From: Elioraea sp. Yellowstone
GTDB taxonomy: Bacteria > Pseudomonadota > Alphaproteobacteria > Acetobacterales > Acetobacteraceae
Direction: 5' to 3'
NCBI RefSeq assembly: GCF_006704265.1
Contig: NZ_VIKA01000021.1
Span: forward strand, 1-35,417
Length of the DNA stretch: 35,417 bases
Shown: piece by piece, positions 24,896-32,842 of the stretch
How the letters are laid out: the number at the start of each line of letters is the position of its first letter
Position numbering within the stretch: the first letter of the stretch is position 1
The notes under the pieces: model-generated
What the model saw: only the letters and a program-made list of their open reading frames with translations
Told to the model about the DNA's origin: nothing
Databases searched by the model: none
Made by a program: the position numbers and the translations under genes

Positions 24896-26173
24896 ATGAC
24901 GCTCGACCGACGCACCCTGATCCGCGGCACCGCGCTCGCCGCGGCCTTCGCGGGCTCCGCTGCCCGCGCCCAGCCGCACAAGCTCAGCATCTACGCCCAC
25001 CGCGTGCACCGCACCGTCGCGACCTCCGGCCAGGGCGGCGACATCACCGCTGGCTGGTCGCAGCGCACCGGCATCGCCGTCGAGTGGGTGACCTTCGACA
25101 CCGGCCCCCTCCAGGAACGGCTGTTCCGCGAGGCGAGCCTGAGCGAGACCAGCGTCGATATCGGCTTCCTCCTCAACACGCAGACCGTGCCGCGCATCAC
25201 CACGCTGTTCGAGCCGCTCGACGAGTACATGGCGCGCGACCCGGTCGAGGATCCGGACGACATCTTCCCCGGCATGATCAGGGGCATGACGATCGCGGGC
25301 AGGCTCTACGGCCTGCCGTTCCGCCATGCCTCCTCGGGCTTCCACTACAACGAGGAGATCCTGGCCGAGCGCGGCATCACCTCGCCCCCGAAGACGATCG
25401 AGGAGCTCGCGGACGTCGCGAAGCGCTGCACCTACACCCGCGCCAACGGCACGCCCGTGGTCGGCTTCCTGCTGCCCGGCGTGACCTATCCGAACGTGAT
25501 CGACATCGCCCGCGCCTGGGATGGCGAGTTCATCACGCCCGACATGAGGTGCGTCGCCAACGAGCCGCCGATGGTGAAGGCCATCACGCTCCTGCGCGAG
25601 CTGTTCGTCGCCGGCGCCTTCCCGCGCAACTTCGCGGCGCTCGGCACCGAGGACGTCAATGTCTGGATGCAGACCGGCCGGGCCGCGATGATCATCAACT
25701 CCATGGGGCGCAACCAGATCTACAACGATCCGCAGCGCTCGCAGTTCCCCGGCAGGATCAGGACGACCACCATCCCGGTGAGCCGCGAGCTCGCGGGCAA
25801 GTTCGAGGTGGCGCCGGCGAAGGTGGAATTCTGGGGCATGGCGATCCCGCGCAACGCGCGCAACAAGCCGCAGGCCTGGAGCCTGATGAAGGAGATGCTG
25901 AGCCGCGAGGCCACGCTGAAGGCGGCGCTGAACGGCAACGGCCCGGTGCGCAACAGCACCTATGACGATCCGCGCATCCGCGCGCGCGTGCCCTTCGCGG
26001 AGGCCGAGCGGGCGGTGCTGAAGGTCGCGCGCGTGCCGATGCCGGCCTTCGACCAGGCGGCGCGCGCGGCCGACCTCTTCAAGGAGGAGGCCGAGGCGGC
26101 GGTGCTGGGGATGAAGACGCCGCAGCAGGCGATGGACGATCTGGTGCGCCGGGTCCGGCCGCTGCTCGGGTGA
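24896..26173 (+). CDS. Extracellular solute-binding protein, sugar-type (family 1)
   Basis: A 425-residue periplasmic binding protein resembling the SBP_bac_1 (MalE/UgpB) class. The N-terminus MTLDRRTLIRGTALAAAFAG carries a twin-arginine motif (DRRTLIRG) and cleaves near AARAQ, so Tat export is likely. The body has RITTLFEPLDEYMARDP, GRLYGLPFRHASSGFHYNEE and the late PRNARNKPQAWSLMKEML, all familiar from this class. GGGGAGG lies just before the ATG. It closes the rightward operon and is the probable partner of the two permeases on the other strand. The ATPase must be encoded elsewhere. Confidence 0.9.
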   Translation: MTLDRRTLIRGTALAAAFAGSAARAQPHKLSIYAHRVHRTVATSGQGGDITAGWSQRTGIAVEWVTFDTGPLQERLFREASLSETSVDIGFLLNTQTVPRITTLFEPLDEYMARDPVEDPDDIFPGMIRGMTIAGRLYGLPFRHASSGFHYNEEILAERGITSPPKTIEELADVAKRCTYTRANGTPVVGFLLPGVTYPNVIDIARAWDGEFITPDMRCVANEPPMVKAITLLRELFVAGAFPRNFAALGTEDVNVWMQTGRAAMIINSMGRNQIYNDPQRSQFPGRIRTTTIPVSRELAGKFEVAPAKVEFWGMAIPRNARNKPQAWSLMKEMLSREATLKAALNGNGPVRNSTYDDPRIRARVPFAEAERAVLKVARVPMPAFDQAARAADLFKEEAEAAVLGMKTPQQAMDDLVRRVRPLLG

Positions 26174-26180
26174 GGTGCGG

Positions 26181-26207
26181 GCGGGCCCCTGCCGCGGCCG
26201 GGCCCGC
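26181..26207. terminator. GC-rich hairpin in convergent junction
   Basis: GCGGGCCC (26181-26188) pairs with GGGCCCGC (26200-26207) around an 11-nt loop, exactly filling the 34-bp gap between the binding-protein stop and the fliP stop. Position between convergent genes suggests a bidirectional terminator; neither side has a T-run, so termination may need Rho. Confidence 0.6.
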
Positions 26208-26948
26208 TCAGCCGGCGACGAAGCTCTGCGCGAGGCTGCCCGAGACGAGCCGCCAGCCGTCCACCAGCACGAAGAAGATCAGCTTGAACGGCAGCGACAC
26301 GACCGTGGGCGGCAGCATCATCATGCCCATGCTCATCAGCACCGAGGCCACCACCAGGTCGATCACCAGGAAGGGCACGAACAGCAGGAAGCCGATCTCG
26401 AAGGCGCGGCGCAGCTCGCCCACCAGGAAGGCGGGCACCAGCGCGCGCCAGGGCGTGGCCGCCGGCGAGTCGGGCGGCGGCAGGTCGGCGAGATCGAGGA
26501 ACAGCGCGAGATCCTCCGCGCGGAGGTTCGCCACCATGAAGCTGCGGAAGGGTTCGGCCGCGCGGCGCATGCCCTCGATCTCGTCCACCCGCCCCTCGGT
26601 CATCGGCAGGATGCCGAGGGTCCAGGCCTGCTCGAAGGCGGGCTGCATGACGAAGAAGGTGAGGAACAGCGCAAGCCCGATCAGCACCGTGTTGGGCGGC
26701 GTGCCCTGGGTGCCGAGGGCGGCGCGCAGGAGCGAGAGCACGATCACGATGCGTGCGAAGGCCGTCACCATCACGAGCAGCGACGGCGCGAGGCTCAGGA
26801 GCGCGATCAGCGCGGTGAGCTGGACGATCCGCGTCGCCGCGCTGCCGTCGGCGGCCTCGCCGAGATCGAGCGTCAGCGACTGGGCGGCCGCGGCCGCCGG
26901 CGCCAGCAGCAGCGCGGCGCCCGCCGCCAGGGCAAGCAGGCGCCTCAT
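26208..26948 (-). CDS. fliP: Flagellar export protein FliP
   Basis: FliP forms, with FliQ and FliR, the core of the flagellar type III export gate in the inner membrane. The 246-residue precursor has a cleavable signal peptide (MRRLLALAAGAALLLAPA, cut near AAAAQ), then the family segments SLAPSLLVMVTAFARIVIVL and LRAALGTQGTPPNTVLIGLA, FFVMQPAFEQA, and the C-terminal ASVLMSMGMMMLPPTVVSLP and PFKLIFFVLVDGWRL. These are almost invariant in FliP. It overlaps fliO by 4 nt (ATGA), and lies on the opposite strand to fliQ, fliR and flhB, so the export gate is encoded in two divergent operons. Confidence 0.97.
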   Translation of the reverse strand: MRRLLALAAGAALLLAPAAAAAQSLTLDLGEAADGSAATRIVQLTALIALLSLAPSLLVMVTAFARIVIVLSLLRAALGTQGTPPNTVLIGLALFLTFFVMQPAFEQAWTLGILPMTEGRVDEIEGMRRAAEPFRSFMVANLRAEDLALFLDLADLPPPDSPAATPWRALVPAFLVGELRRAFEIGFLLFVPFLVIDLVVASVLMSMGMMMLPPTVVSLPFKLIFFVLVDGWRLVSGSLAQSFVAG

Positions 26949-27220
26949 CGGCCGGACTCCGCCGTCCGGCCGAGATCGGCGACCACGAGATCGTTGCCGC
27001 CGCCCAGCAGCAGCACCGTCTCGCGCCCGTCGATCCGCGCGATCACCAGCCGGCGCCGGGCGTCCACGGCGAGCGTCTCGACCACGGCGAGGCGCCGCCC
27101 CGCGCGCGGCCCGGCACCGAGCCCGGCGCGCGCCGCAAGCCGCGCGAACAGCAGGATGGCGGCGATCGTGACCGCCAGCGCGGCCACCGCCCAGGGAATG
27201 GAGGAGAGGGTCTCTGTCAT
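26945..27220 (-). CDS. fliO: Flagellar biosynthesis protein FliO
   Basis: FliO is a small membrane protein that helps FliP assemble into the export gate. This 91-residue protein has one N-terminal span (PWAVAALAVTIAAILLFARL) followed by a short cytoplasmic domain with the FliO strand pattern RRLAVVETLAVDARRRLVI and RETVLLLGGGNDLVV. Sequence of this family is weakly conserved, so the call rests on topology, the beta pattern and the position directly upstream of fliP with ATGA overlap. Confidence 0.88.
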   Translation of the reverse strand: MTETLSSIPWAVAALAVTIAAILLFARLAARAGLGAGPRAGRRLAVVETLAVDARRRLVIARIDGRETVLLLGGGNDLVVADLGRTAESGR

Positions 27221-27257
27221 CCGGTCCGGCCTTCTGCCGCGACGCCAGGGCGGAGGG

Positions 27258-27527
27258 TCAGTCCGCCGGTGGCGCGTCCATCAGCGTCCGCTCCAGCGCG
27301 GCGATCTCGTCGCGCAGGCTCGTCAGGGGGCCGATCAGCTCGCGCCCGAGCACGCGCGGCAGGGCGATCGCGTCGGCGCAGAGATCGCCGATCTCGCGCT
27401 CCAGCCCGGCGAGGTCGATCCTCACCCCGGCATCGACCAGGGCGCGCGCCACCGTCACGGTGGAGCGCATGGTCTCGGCGATCATGCCGATCGTGGCCGC
27501 GCGTTCCGTCTCGTCGTTCCCGTCCAT
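27258..27527 (-). CDS. Small helical protein upstream of fliO, unknown function
   Basis: An 89-residue soluble protein I do not recognise. It looks all-helical with heptad-like patterns, especially RSTVTVARALVDAGVRIDLA and SLRDEIAALERTLMDAPPAD at the C-terminus, and is acidic overall. It starts the leftward flagellar operon, 37 nt before fliO, so it may be a flagellar assembly or regulatory factor. The ribosome site (GCAGGA) is weak. Name and function remain open. Confidence 0.75.
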   Translation of the reverse strand: MDGNDETERAATIGMIAETMRSTVTVARALVDAGVRIDLAGLEREIGDLCADAIALPRVLGRELIGPLTSLRDEIAALERTLMDAPPAD

Positions 27528-27605
27528 CGGTCCTGCCCGCCGAAGCCCGCGTGACGGCGCCGAAGCGGCGGAGCCCCGCGTCGCGCGCAGACTGCATCGC
27601 CGCGC

Positions 27606-27652
27606 TTACGGAAGGCTTAAGCCGATCCGCCCTGGGCTTAACGGGTGGTTGA
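27606..27652. promoter_or_regulatory. Two CtrA-like sites in divergent flagellar promoter region
   Basis: TTAC-N7-TTAA at 27606-27620 and TTAA-N7-TTGA at 27638-27652 each match the CtrA half-site pattern TTAA-N7-TTAA in seven of eight bases. The first overlaps a 10-bp palindrome GGCTTAAGCC (27614-27623). They lie between the divergent leftward and flgB operons, in a patch of lower GC. CtrA controls early flagellar genes in many Alphaproteobacteria; binding here is inferred. Confidence 0.55.
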
Positions 27653-27692
27653 CCAATTGCGGCGATCGTCTCGCCCGCCCTGGCTCCTGCCC

Positions 27693-27708
27693 TGGCACGG
27701 CGGCTGCG
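27693..27708 (+). promoter_or_regulatory. Sigma-54-type promoter upstream of flgB
   Basis: TGGCACG at 27693-27699, four bases, then CTGC at 27704-27707 matches the -24/-12 sigma-54 consensus TGGCACG-N4-TTGC with one change (C for the first T). The -12 GC lies 39 bp before the flgB start codon, leaving a leader of about 28 nt. Sigma-54 control of rod and hook genes is standard in Caulobacter and relatives. Activator sites (FlbD-like) were not identified. Confidence 0.65.
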
Positions 27709-27746
27709 TCGCCCGCGCAGGAGGTCACGCGGCAGGAGGTGATACG

Positions 27747-28139
27747 ATGGACCCAGGCAAGCTCGCCCTGTTCCGGCTGGCCGAGCAGCGGCTCGCCTGG
27801 CTGGACCGGCGCCAGGAGGTGCTGGCGCAGAACATCGCCAACGCCGATACGCCCGGCTACGCCGCCCGGGACCTGCCCGCCTTCGCCAAGGTGCTTGCGC
27901 GCGCGGCCGGCCCGGCACCGGCGCGGACCGATCCGCGGCATCTCGCGGGCACGCTCGGCCCGGCGCCGCGCGCGCGGCCCGAGCCTCTGGCAGCGGAGCG
28001 CACGCCCGCCGGCAATGCCGTCCAGATCGAGCGCGAGCTCGTGAAGGTGTCGGACACCGAGACGCACCACTCGCTCACGCTCGGCCTCATGCGCAAGTAC
28101 CTCTCGCTCTTCCGCATCGCGCTCGGGCGGCAGGGATGA
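27747..28139 (+). CDS. flgB: Flagellar basal-body rod protein FlgB
   Basis: FlgB is the most proximal rod subunit of the flagellum, exported through the flagellar gate. The 130-residue protein has the N-terminal rod signature LAWLDRRQEVLAQNIANADT followed by PGYAARDLPAF, and a C-terminal helix ending LTLGLMRKYLSLFRIALGR typical of FlgB. ATG at 27747 has a near-perfect GGAGGTGAT ribosome site; upstream in-frame starts are inside the promoter. It opens the rightward operon flgB-flgC-fliE-fliQ-fliR-flhB. Confidence 0.95.
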   Translation: MDPGKLALFRLAEQRLAWLDRRQEVLAQNIANADTPGYAARDLPAFAKVLARAAGPAPARTDPRHLAGTLGPAPRARPEPLAAERTPAGNAVQIERELVKVSDTETHHSLTLGLMRKYLSLFRIALGRQG

Positions 28140-28215
28140 CCCGGCGCGCGGCAACCAGGCGGAAAGGTTTGCCGGGCAGACTGTGCCCTGACCGGCGGCG
28201 TCCGGCACGGAGGAC

Positions 28216-28626
28216 ATGATGGAACTCTTCAAGGCGTTGCGGCTGTCGGCGGCCGGCATGGATGCGCAGGCGATGCGCCTCAGGATCGTCGCCGAGAACC
28301 TCGCGAACCGCGACACCACGGCGAGCACGCCGGAGGGCGAGCCCTACCGGCGCAAGACGATCACCTTCGAGTCGCGCCTCGATCGCGCGCTCGGCGTCGA
28401 GGAGGTGCGGGTGAAGCGGATCGGCCGCGACCAGAGCGAGTTCGGCACCCGCTTCGAGCCCGGCCACCCGGCGGCCGACGAGAACGGCTACGTCAAGGTG
28501 CCCAACGTCAACTCGTTCATCGAGGTGATGGACATGCGCGAGGCGCAGCGCAGCTACTCGGCGAACCTGAACGTGCTCGAGGTCACGCGCGGGATGCTGA
28601 CGCGCGCGATCGAGCTGCTGCGCTGA
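28216..28626 (+). CDS. flgC: Flagellar basal-body rod protein FlgC
   Basis: FlgC is a proximal rod subunit next to FlgB. The 136-residue protein has ALRLSAAGMDAQAMRLRIVA and ENLANRDTTASTPEGEPYRR at the N-terminus, the FlgC-specific GHPAADENGYVKVPNVN turn in the middle, and the coiled C-terminal helix RSYSANLNVLEVTRGMLTRA. It follows flgB after 76 bp of non-coding sequence and precedes fliE by 10 bp. Confidence 0.97.
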   Translation: MMELFKALRLSAAGMDAQAMRLRIVAENLANRDTTASTPEGEPYRRKTITFESRLDRALGVEEVRVKRIGRDQSEFGTRFEPGHPAADENGYVKVPNVNSFIEVMDMREAQRSYSANLNVLEVTRGMLTRAIELLR

Positions 28627-28636
28627 GGGGCACGCC

Positions 28637-28951
28637 ATGGCAGGGATCGGGGCGGCCGCGGCCGCTGCGCGCTACGCCAGCACCGCCGCCGCGGCCCTCG
28701 GCGCGGAGCAGCCCGCCGGCGGGCCGGAGGGGGCGGGCGGGTTCGGCCGGATGCTCGAGCGCGCAATCGCCGACACGGTGACGACCGCGAAGGAGGCCGA
28801 TCGCGCCTCGGCGGCCGCGATCGCCGGCGAGGGCGACGTCACCGCGGTGGTCACGGCCGTGGCGCGGGCGGAACTCGCGCTGCAGACGACGGTCGCGATC
28901 CGCGATCGCGTGATCCAGGCCTACCAGGACGTGATGCGCATGCCGATCTGA
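28637..28951 (+). CDS. fliE: Flagellar hook-basal body complex protein FliE
   Basis: FliE links the MS ring to the rod and is needed for export of rod proteins. The 104-residue protein has an alanine-rich N-terminus, a FGRMLERAIADTVTTAKEAD helix and the diagnostic C-terminus ARAELALQTTVAIRDRVIQA ending YQDVMRMPI, which closely matches the FliE family. It sits between flgC and fliQ, its normal place. Confidence 0.95.
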   Translation: MAGIGAAAAAARYASTAAAALGAEQPAGGPEGAGGFGRMLERAIADTVTTAKEADRASAAAIAGEGDVTAVVTAVARAELALQTTVAIRDRVIQAYQDVMRMPI

Positions 28952-29051
28952 CGGGGCCCGCGCGTCGGACGGAACGGACAGGATCGCCAGGGCATCGTTG
29001 CGCGGACGCCGGCTGCCGCGCGCGGCCAAGGCCGGCCCAGGAGGGGCGGAC

Positions 29052-29324
29052 GTGACCGAATCGGATGTGGTCGCGCTGATGCGCGAGGGGCTGTGGATCA
29101 CCCTGCTGGTCGGCGGGCCGCTGATGCTCACCGCGCTGGTGGTGGGCCTGCTGGTCTCGCTCGTGCAGGCGCTCACCCAGGTGAACGAGGCCTCGCTGAT
29201 CTTCGTGCCCAAGCTGCTGGCGGTCGCCGGGGCGGCGGCGCTGAGCGCGCCGTTCATCGGCCGCACGCTCGGCCAGTTCAGCCACCTGCTGTTCGACCGC
29301 ATCGTCGCGGTCGGCGGGGGATAG
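29052..29324 (+). CDS. fliQ: Flagellar export protein FliQ
   Basis: FliQ is a two-span membrane subunit of the export gate. The 90-residue protein has LMREGLWITLLVGGPLMLTA and VVGLLVSLVQALTQVNEASL, then IFVPKLLAVAGAAALSAPFI, the family core. GTG at 29052 follows an AGGAGGGG ribosome site and gives the standard length of about 90; an in-frame ATG upstream (28998) would add an 18-residue basic tail and is rejected. fliR follows after 4 nt. Confidence 0.95.
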   Translation: MTESDVVALMREGLWITLLVGGPLMLTALVVGLLVSLVQALTQVNEASLIFVPKLLAVAGAAALSAPFIGRTLGQFSHLLFDRIVAVGGG

Positions 29325-29328
29325 CGGG

Positions 29329-30108
29329 ATGGCGATCGAGCCGGGCCAGCTTCCCGAGCTCCTGCCGGCCTGGACCTTCGCCTTCCTGCTCGTGGTCTGC
29401 CGCGTCGGCGCGGCGCTGATGCTGCTGCCGGGGCTGGGCGAGCAGGAGATCCCGGCGCAGGTGAAGATCGGGCTGACGCTGGCGCTCGCCGCCCTGCTCT
29501 GGCCGGTGCTGGCGCCGGCGCTGCCCGCGCCGCCGGCCGCGCCGGCGCGGGCGGTGGTGCTGGTCGCCGGCGAGTGCGCCGTCGGGCTCTGGATCGGCAT
29601 GCTGGCCCGGCTGGTGGCGCTCGCCCTGCCGATGGCCGCGCAGTTCCTCGGCTTCCTCCTGGGCCTGTCGAACGCGATGCTGTTCGACCCCTCCTTCGGC
29701 GCGAGCGGCACCGCGCTCGCGCGCATGGTCGGGCTCGGCGGGGTGGTGGTGCTGTTCGCCACCGGGCTGCACATGCTGCCGATCGCGGCACTCGCCGGCT
29801 CCTATGCCGTGCTGCCGGCGGGCGGCGCCTTTCCGGCCGATGCCGCCGCCGAGGCCGTCGTGATCGCGGTCGCGGCGAGCTTCGCGCTCGCCTTCCAGCT
29901 CGCCGGGCCGTTCGTGCTCGCGGGCGTGGTGTTCCAGCTCACGCTCGGCCTCCTGTCGCGGCTGGTGCCGCAGATGCAGGTCTTCTTCGTCGCGCTGCCG
30001 CTGCAGGTGGCGGGCGGGCTCGCGCTGCTCGCGGTGCTGATCGCGGGCATGCTGTCGGTCTGGACGGCCGCGGCCAGCGCGGTGCTGGGCGGACTGCCGG
30101 GGCTCTGA
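29329..30108 (+). CDS. fliR: Flagellar export protein FliR
   Basis: FliR completes the FliP-FliQ-FliR export gate. The 259-residue protein is strongly hydrophobic with about six spans and the family segments CRVGAALMLLPGLGEQEIPA, QVKIGLTLALAALLWPVL, QFLGFLLGLSNAMLFDPSFG and LTLGLLSRLVPQMQVFFVAL. It begins 4 nt after fliQ and ends 6 nt before flhB, so the three are read as one message. Confidence 0.96.
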   Translation: MAIEPGQLPELLPAWTFAFLLVVCRVGAALMLLPGLGEQEIPAQVKIGLTLALAALLWPVLAPALPAPPAAPARAVVLVAGECAVGLWIGMLARLVALALPMAAQFLGFLLGLSNAMLFDPSFGASGTALARMVGLGGVVVLFATGLHMLPIAALAGSYAVLPAGGAFPADAAAEAVVIAVAASFALAFQLAGPFVLAGVVFQLTLGLLSRLVPQMQVFFVALPLQVAGGLALLAVLIAGMLSVWTAAASAVLGGLPGL

Positions 30109-30114
30109 GCCGGG

Positions 30115-31191
30115 ATGGCCGAGGAGAACGAGACCGGCGGCGACAAGACCGAGGCGCCGACCCCGCGACGGCTCGAGAAGGCGCGCGAGGAAGGCCAGGT
30201 TCCCGTCTCGAAGGACCTCTCCACCGCCGCCGCGCTCGCCGGTGCGACGATCGGCGCGGCGATGGCCGGCCCCGAGGCGGCGACCGCGCTGCTCAAGGCC
30301 GTGCTGCCGCTGTTCGAGCGCGGGCACGCGATCGATGCCGGCCTGATCGCGGAGGCGCTCCGGCCGACGCTGCGCGCGGCCGCCGTCCTGCTGCTCGGCA
30401 TCGCCGGCCTCGCGCTCGTGCTGGGCGTCGGCGCCACGCTGCTGCAGACGCGCCTGCTTGTCTCGGCGAAGGGGATCGCGCCGAAACTGTCGCGGCTCAG
30501 CCCGCTTGCCGGGGCGAAGCGGATCGTCTCGCCCGAGAACCTGATGGAGTTCCTCAAGAGCCTCGCCAAGCTCGCGGTGCTGGCCGGCGCGGCGGTGGTG
30601 GTGCTGTGGGATGCCCCCTCGCGGCTGGTGCATGCGGCGGAGTGGGACCCGGGGACGCTGCTGTCGGTCGCGGTGGCGGACGCGTTCCGGCTGCTGTTCG
30701 CGCTGCTGGCCGCGCTCGCCGTGATCGGCGTGCTCGATCTCGCCTGGAGCCGCTGGCGCCACGGCCAGCGGCTGCGGATGTCGCGCCAGGACATCCGCGA
30801 GGAGCTGAAGCAGAGCGAGGGCGATCCCGAGATCCGGGCGCGGCTGCGGCGGATCCGGGCCGAGCGGTCGCGCAACCGCATGCTCGCCGCGGTGCCGCAG
30901 GCGACGGTGGTGGTCACGAACCCGACCCACTACGCGGTCGCGCTCGCCTATGACCGCAACACCTCGGCCGCTCCCCGGGTGGTGGCCAAGGGCGTCGACC
31001 ACCTCGCCGCGCGGATCCGCGCGGCGGCCGAGGAGCACGGCGTCCCGATCGTCGCCAACCCCCCGCTTGCGCGCGCCCTCTACACCGTGGAGGTTGACCG
31101 TGAGATCCCCGAGGAGCACTACCAGGCCGTGGCCGAGATCATCGCCTATGTCTGGCGGCTGAAGGGCAGCGTCCCGCCCCATGCGCACTGA
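30115..31191 (+). CDS. flhB: Flagellar export switch protein FlhB
   Basis: FlhB switches the export apparatus from rod/hook to filament substrates by self-cleavage. The 358-residue protein has the N-terminal DKTEAPTPRRLEKAREEGQV motif, four membrane spans, and a C-terminal cytoplasmic domain with the autocleavage site NPTH in VVVTNPTHYAVAL, cutting between Asn and Pro. The KGVDHLAARIRAAAEEHGVP and ARALYTVEVDREIPEEHYQA segments are standard. The stop overlaps the kinase start by 11 nt. Confidence 0.97.
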   Translation: MAEENETGGDKTEAPTPRRLEKAREEGQVPVSKDLSTAAALAGATIGAAMAGPEAATALLKAVLPLFERGHAIDAGLIAEALRPTLRAAAVLLLGIAGLALVLGVGATLLQTRLLVSAKGIAPKLSRLSPLAGAKRIVSPENLMEFLKSLAKLAVLAGAAVVVLWDAPSRLVHAAEWDPGTLLSVAVADAFRLLFALLAALAVIGVLDLAWSRWRHGQRLRMSRQDIREELKQSEGDPEIRARLRRIRAERSRNRMLAAVPQATVVVTNPTHYAVALAYDRNTSAAPRVVAKGVDHLAARIRAAAEEHGVPIVANPPLARALYTVEVDREIPEEHYQAVAEIIAYVWRLKGSVPPHAH

Positions 31192-32842
31192 GCAGGCCCG
31201 CTCCGACGGTCCCGCGCTGATCGACCGCCTCGTCCATTCCGACGGCGAGGCGTGGCGGACGCTGTTCGACGAGGCGCCGACCGGGATCGTCATCGTCGAT
31301 GTCGCGGGGGGGCTGCTGCTCGCGAACGAGGCCGCGCAGGCGCTCGCCGGGCGCACCGACCAGCCGGTGCCGCGCGGCGTGCCGGTCACCGAACTCTTCC
31401 ATGCCGAGGATCGCGCCAAGGTCGAGGCGGAGCTGTCGCGCATCGCCGCCGGGCTGGGCGGGCGGGCCTCGGTCGAGCTCCGGCTCGCCGAGCGCCAGGG
31501 CGAGGGCGGGATCGCGCTCGGCTGCTCCGTGGCGATGGTCGCCTTCACGCCGATCGTCGAGCCCGGCGGCCGGGTCTCCGGCGCGGTGATCCGGCTGACC
31601 GACATCACGCGCCATCGCGTGATGGAGACGCAGCTCGCCCAGACGCAGAAGATGCAGGCGGTCGGCCAGCTCGCGGGCGGGATCGCGCACGACTTCAACA
31701 ACCTGCTGACGGCGATCATCGCCGCGACCGATCTCTGCCTCGCCCATGACGGTCTCGTCGAGCCGCTGCAGGCGGATCTGCTGCACATCCGCCGCAGCGC
31801 CGAGCGCGGTGCCGCGCTGGTGAAGCAGCTGCTGGCCTTCAGCCGGCGCCAGACCCTGCAGCCGCGCGTGATCCGCCTCGCCGACGCGATCGAGGACATC
31901 GCCGCCCTGCTGCGGCGCCTGCTCGGCCAGCGCGTCGCCCTCGAGCTCGACCTCGAGCTGCCGAGCCACATGATCCGCGTCGATCCGGTGCAGTTCGACC
32001 AGGTGATCGTGAACCTGGCGCTGAACGCGCGCGACGCCATGCCGCAGGGCGGCCGGCTGACGATCCGGACCAGCAACATTGTGCTCTACCGGCCGCTGGT
32101 GCGCGGCCAGGAGGTGATCCCGCCCGGGCGCTACGCGATGGTGGAGGTCTCAGATACCGGCGTCGGCATCGCGCCCGACGACCTGCCGAGGCTGTTCGAG
32201 CCCTTCTTCTCGACCAGGAAGGAGGCGGGCGGCACCGGGCTCGGCCTGGCGACGGTGTACGGGATCGTGCGCCAGACCGACGGCTTCATCTCGGTCGAGA
32301 GCACGCTGGGCGAGGGTGCGACGTTCCGCATCTACCTGCCGATCGTCGCGCAGGAGGAGGTGGAGACGCGCGAGCGCGCGGCGGAGCGCCCGCCCCCCGC
32401 GCCGGCCGAACCGCCCGACCGGGCACCGCCGCAGCCGGAGGCGGCCGCCGGGCCGCCGCCCGGGCGGCAGCGCGGCACGGTGCTGCTGGTGGAGGACGAG
32501 GACGGCGTGCGCAGGCTCAGCACGCGCGCGCTCGAGAGCGCCGGCTGGCGCGTGCTGGCCGCCGCCTCGGGCGAGGCGGCGATGCAGATGCTGGAGGCGG
32601 AGCCGGGGCCGCCCTCGGTGCTGGTGTCGGACGTGGTGATGCCGGGCATGGACGGCACCCAGGTCGTGCGCGCGGTGCGGGCGCGCCATCCCGGACTGCC
32701 GGTCGTTCTGGTCTCGGGCTATTCCGAGAGCGCAGCACTCGAGGGGCTGCCCGAGGAGGACCTGCACTTCCTGCCCAAGCCCTACACCCTGCGCCAGCTC
32801 GTCGCCCGCGTCGAACAGCTCGCCGCCGAAGCCGCCCGCTGA
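31181..32842 (+). CDS. CckA-like hybrid sensor histidine kinase without membrane spans
   Basis: A 553-residue hybrid kinase. Order: one PAS domain (about residues 25-145, with TGIVIVDVAGGLLLANEAA), a HisKA domain with the phosphoacceptor H170 in GGIAHDFNNLLTAI, an ATPase domain (NLALNARDAMPQGG, VSDTGVGIAPDD, GGTGLGLATVYGIV), a Pro/Glu-rich linker, and a receiver domain with D484 in VSDVVMPGMDG. The HisKA/ATPase text, for example LLAFSRRQTLQPRVI, closely resembles CckA, which phosphorylates CtrA through ChpT. CckA normally has two N-terminal membrane spans and more PAS sequence; none are visible here. Overlap with flhB by 11 nt ties it to the flagellar operon. It may be the CckA of this organism or a paralogue. 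Confidence 0.9.
   Translation: MRTEQARSDGPALIDRLVHSDGEAWRTLFDEAPTGIVIVDVAGGLLLANEAAQALAGRTDQPVPRGVPVTELFHAEDRAKVEAELSRIAAGLGGRASVELRLAERQGEGGIALGCSVAMVAFTPIVEPGGRVSGAVIRLTDITRHRVMETQLAQTQKMQAVGQLAGGIAHDFNNLLTAIIAATDLCLAHDGLVEPLQADLLHIRRSAERGAALVKQLLAFSRRQTLQPRVIRLADAIEDIAALLRRLLGQRVALELDLELPSHMIRVDPVQFDQVIVNLALNARDAMPQGGRLTIRTSNIVLYRPLVRGQEVIPPGRYAMVEVSDTGVGIAPDDLPRLFEPFFSTRKEAGGTGLGLATVYGIVRQTDGFISVESTLGEGATFRIYLPIVAQEEVETRERAAERPPPAPAEPPDRAPPQPEAAAGPPPGRQRGTVLLVEDEDGVRRLSTRALESAGWRVLAAASGEAAMQMLEAEPGPPSVLVSDVVMPGMDGTQVVRAVRARHPGLPVVLVSGYSESAALEGLPEEDLHFLPKPYTLRQLVARVEQLAAEAAR

Noticed and set aside
29278-32079. 933-residue minus-strand frame opposite fliR, flhB and the kinase
   Set aside because: Strong sense-strand genes fill the same interval; the antisense frame is low-complexity and has no motif.
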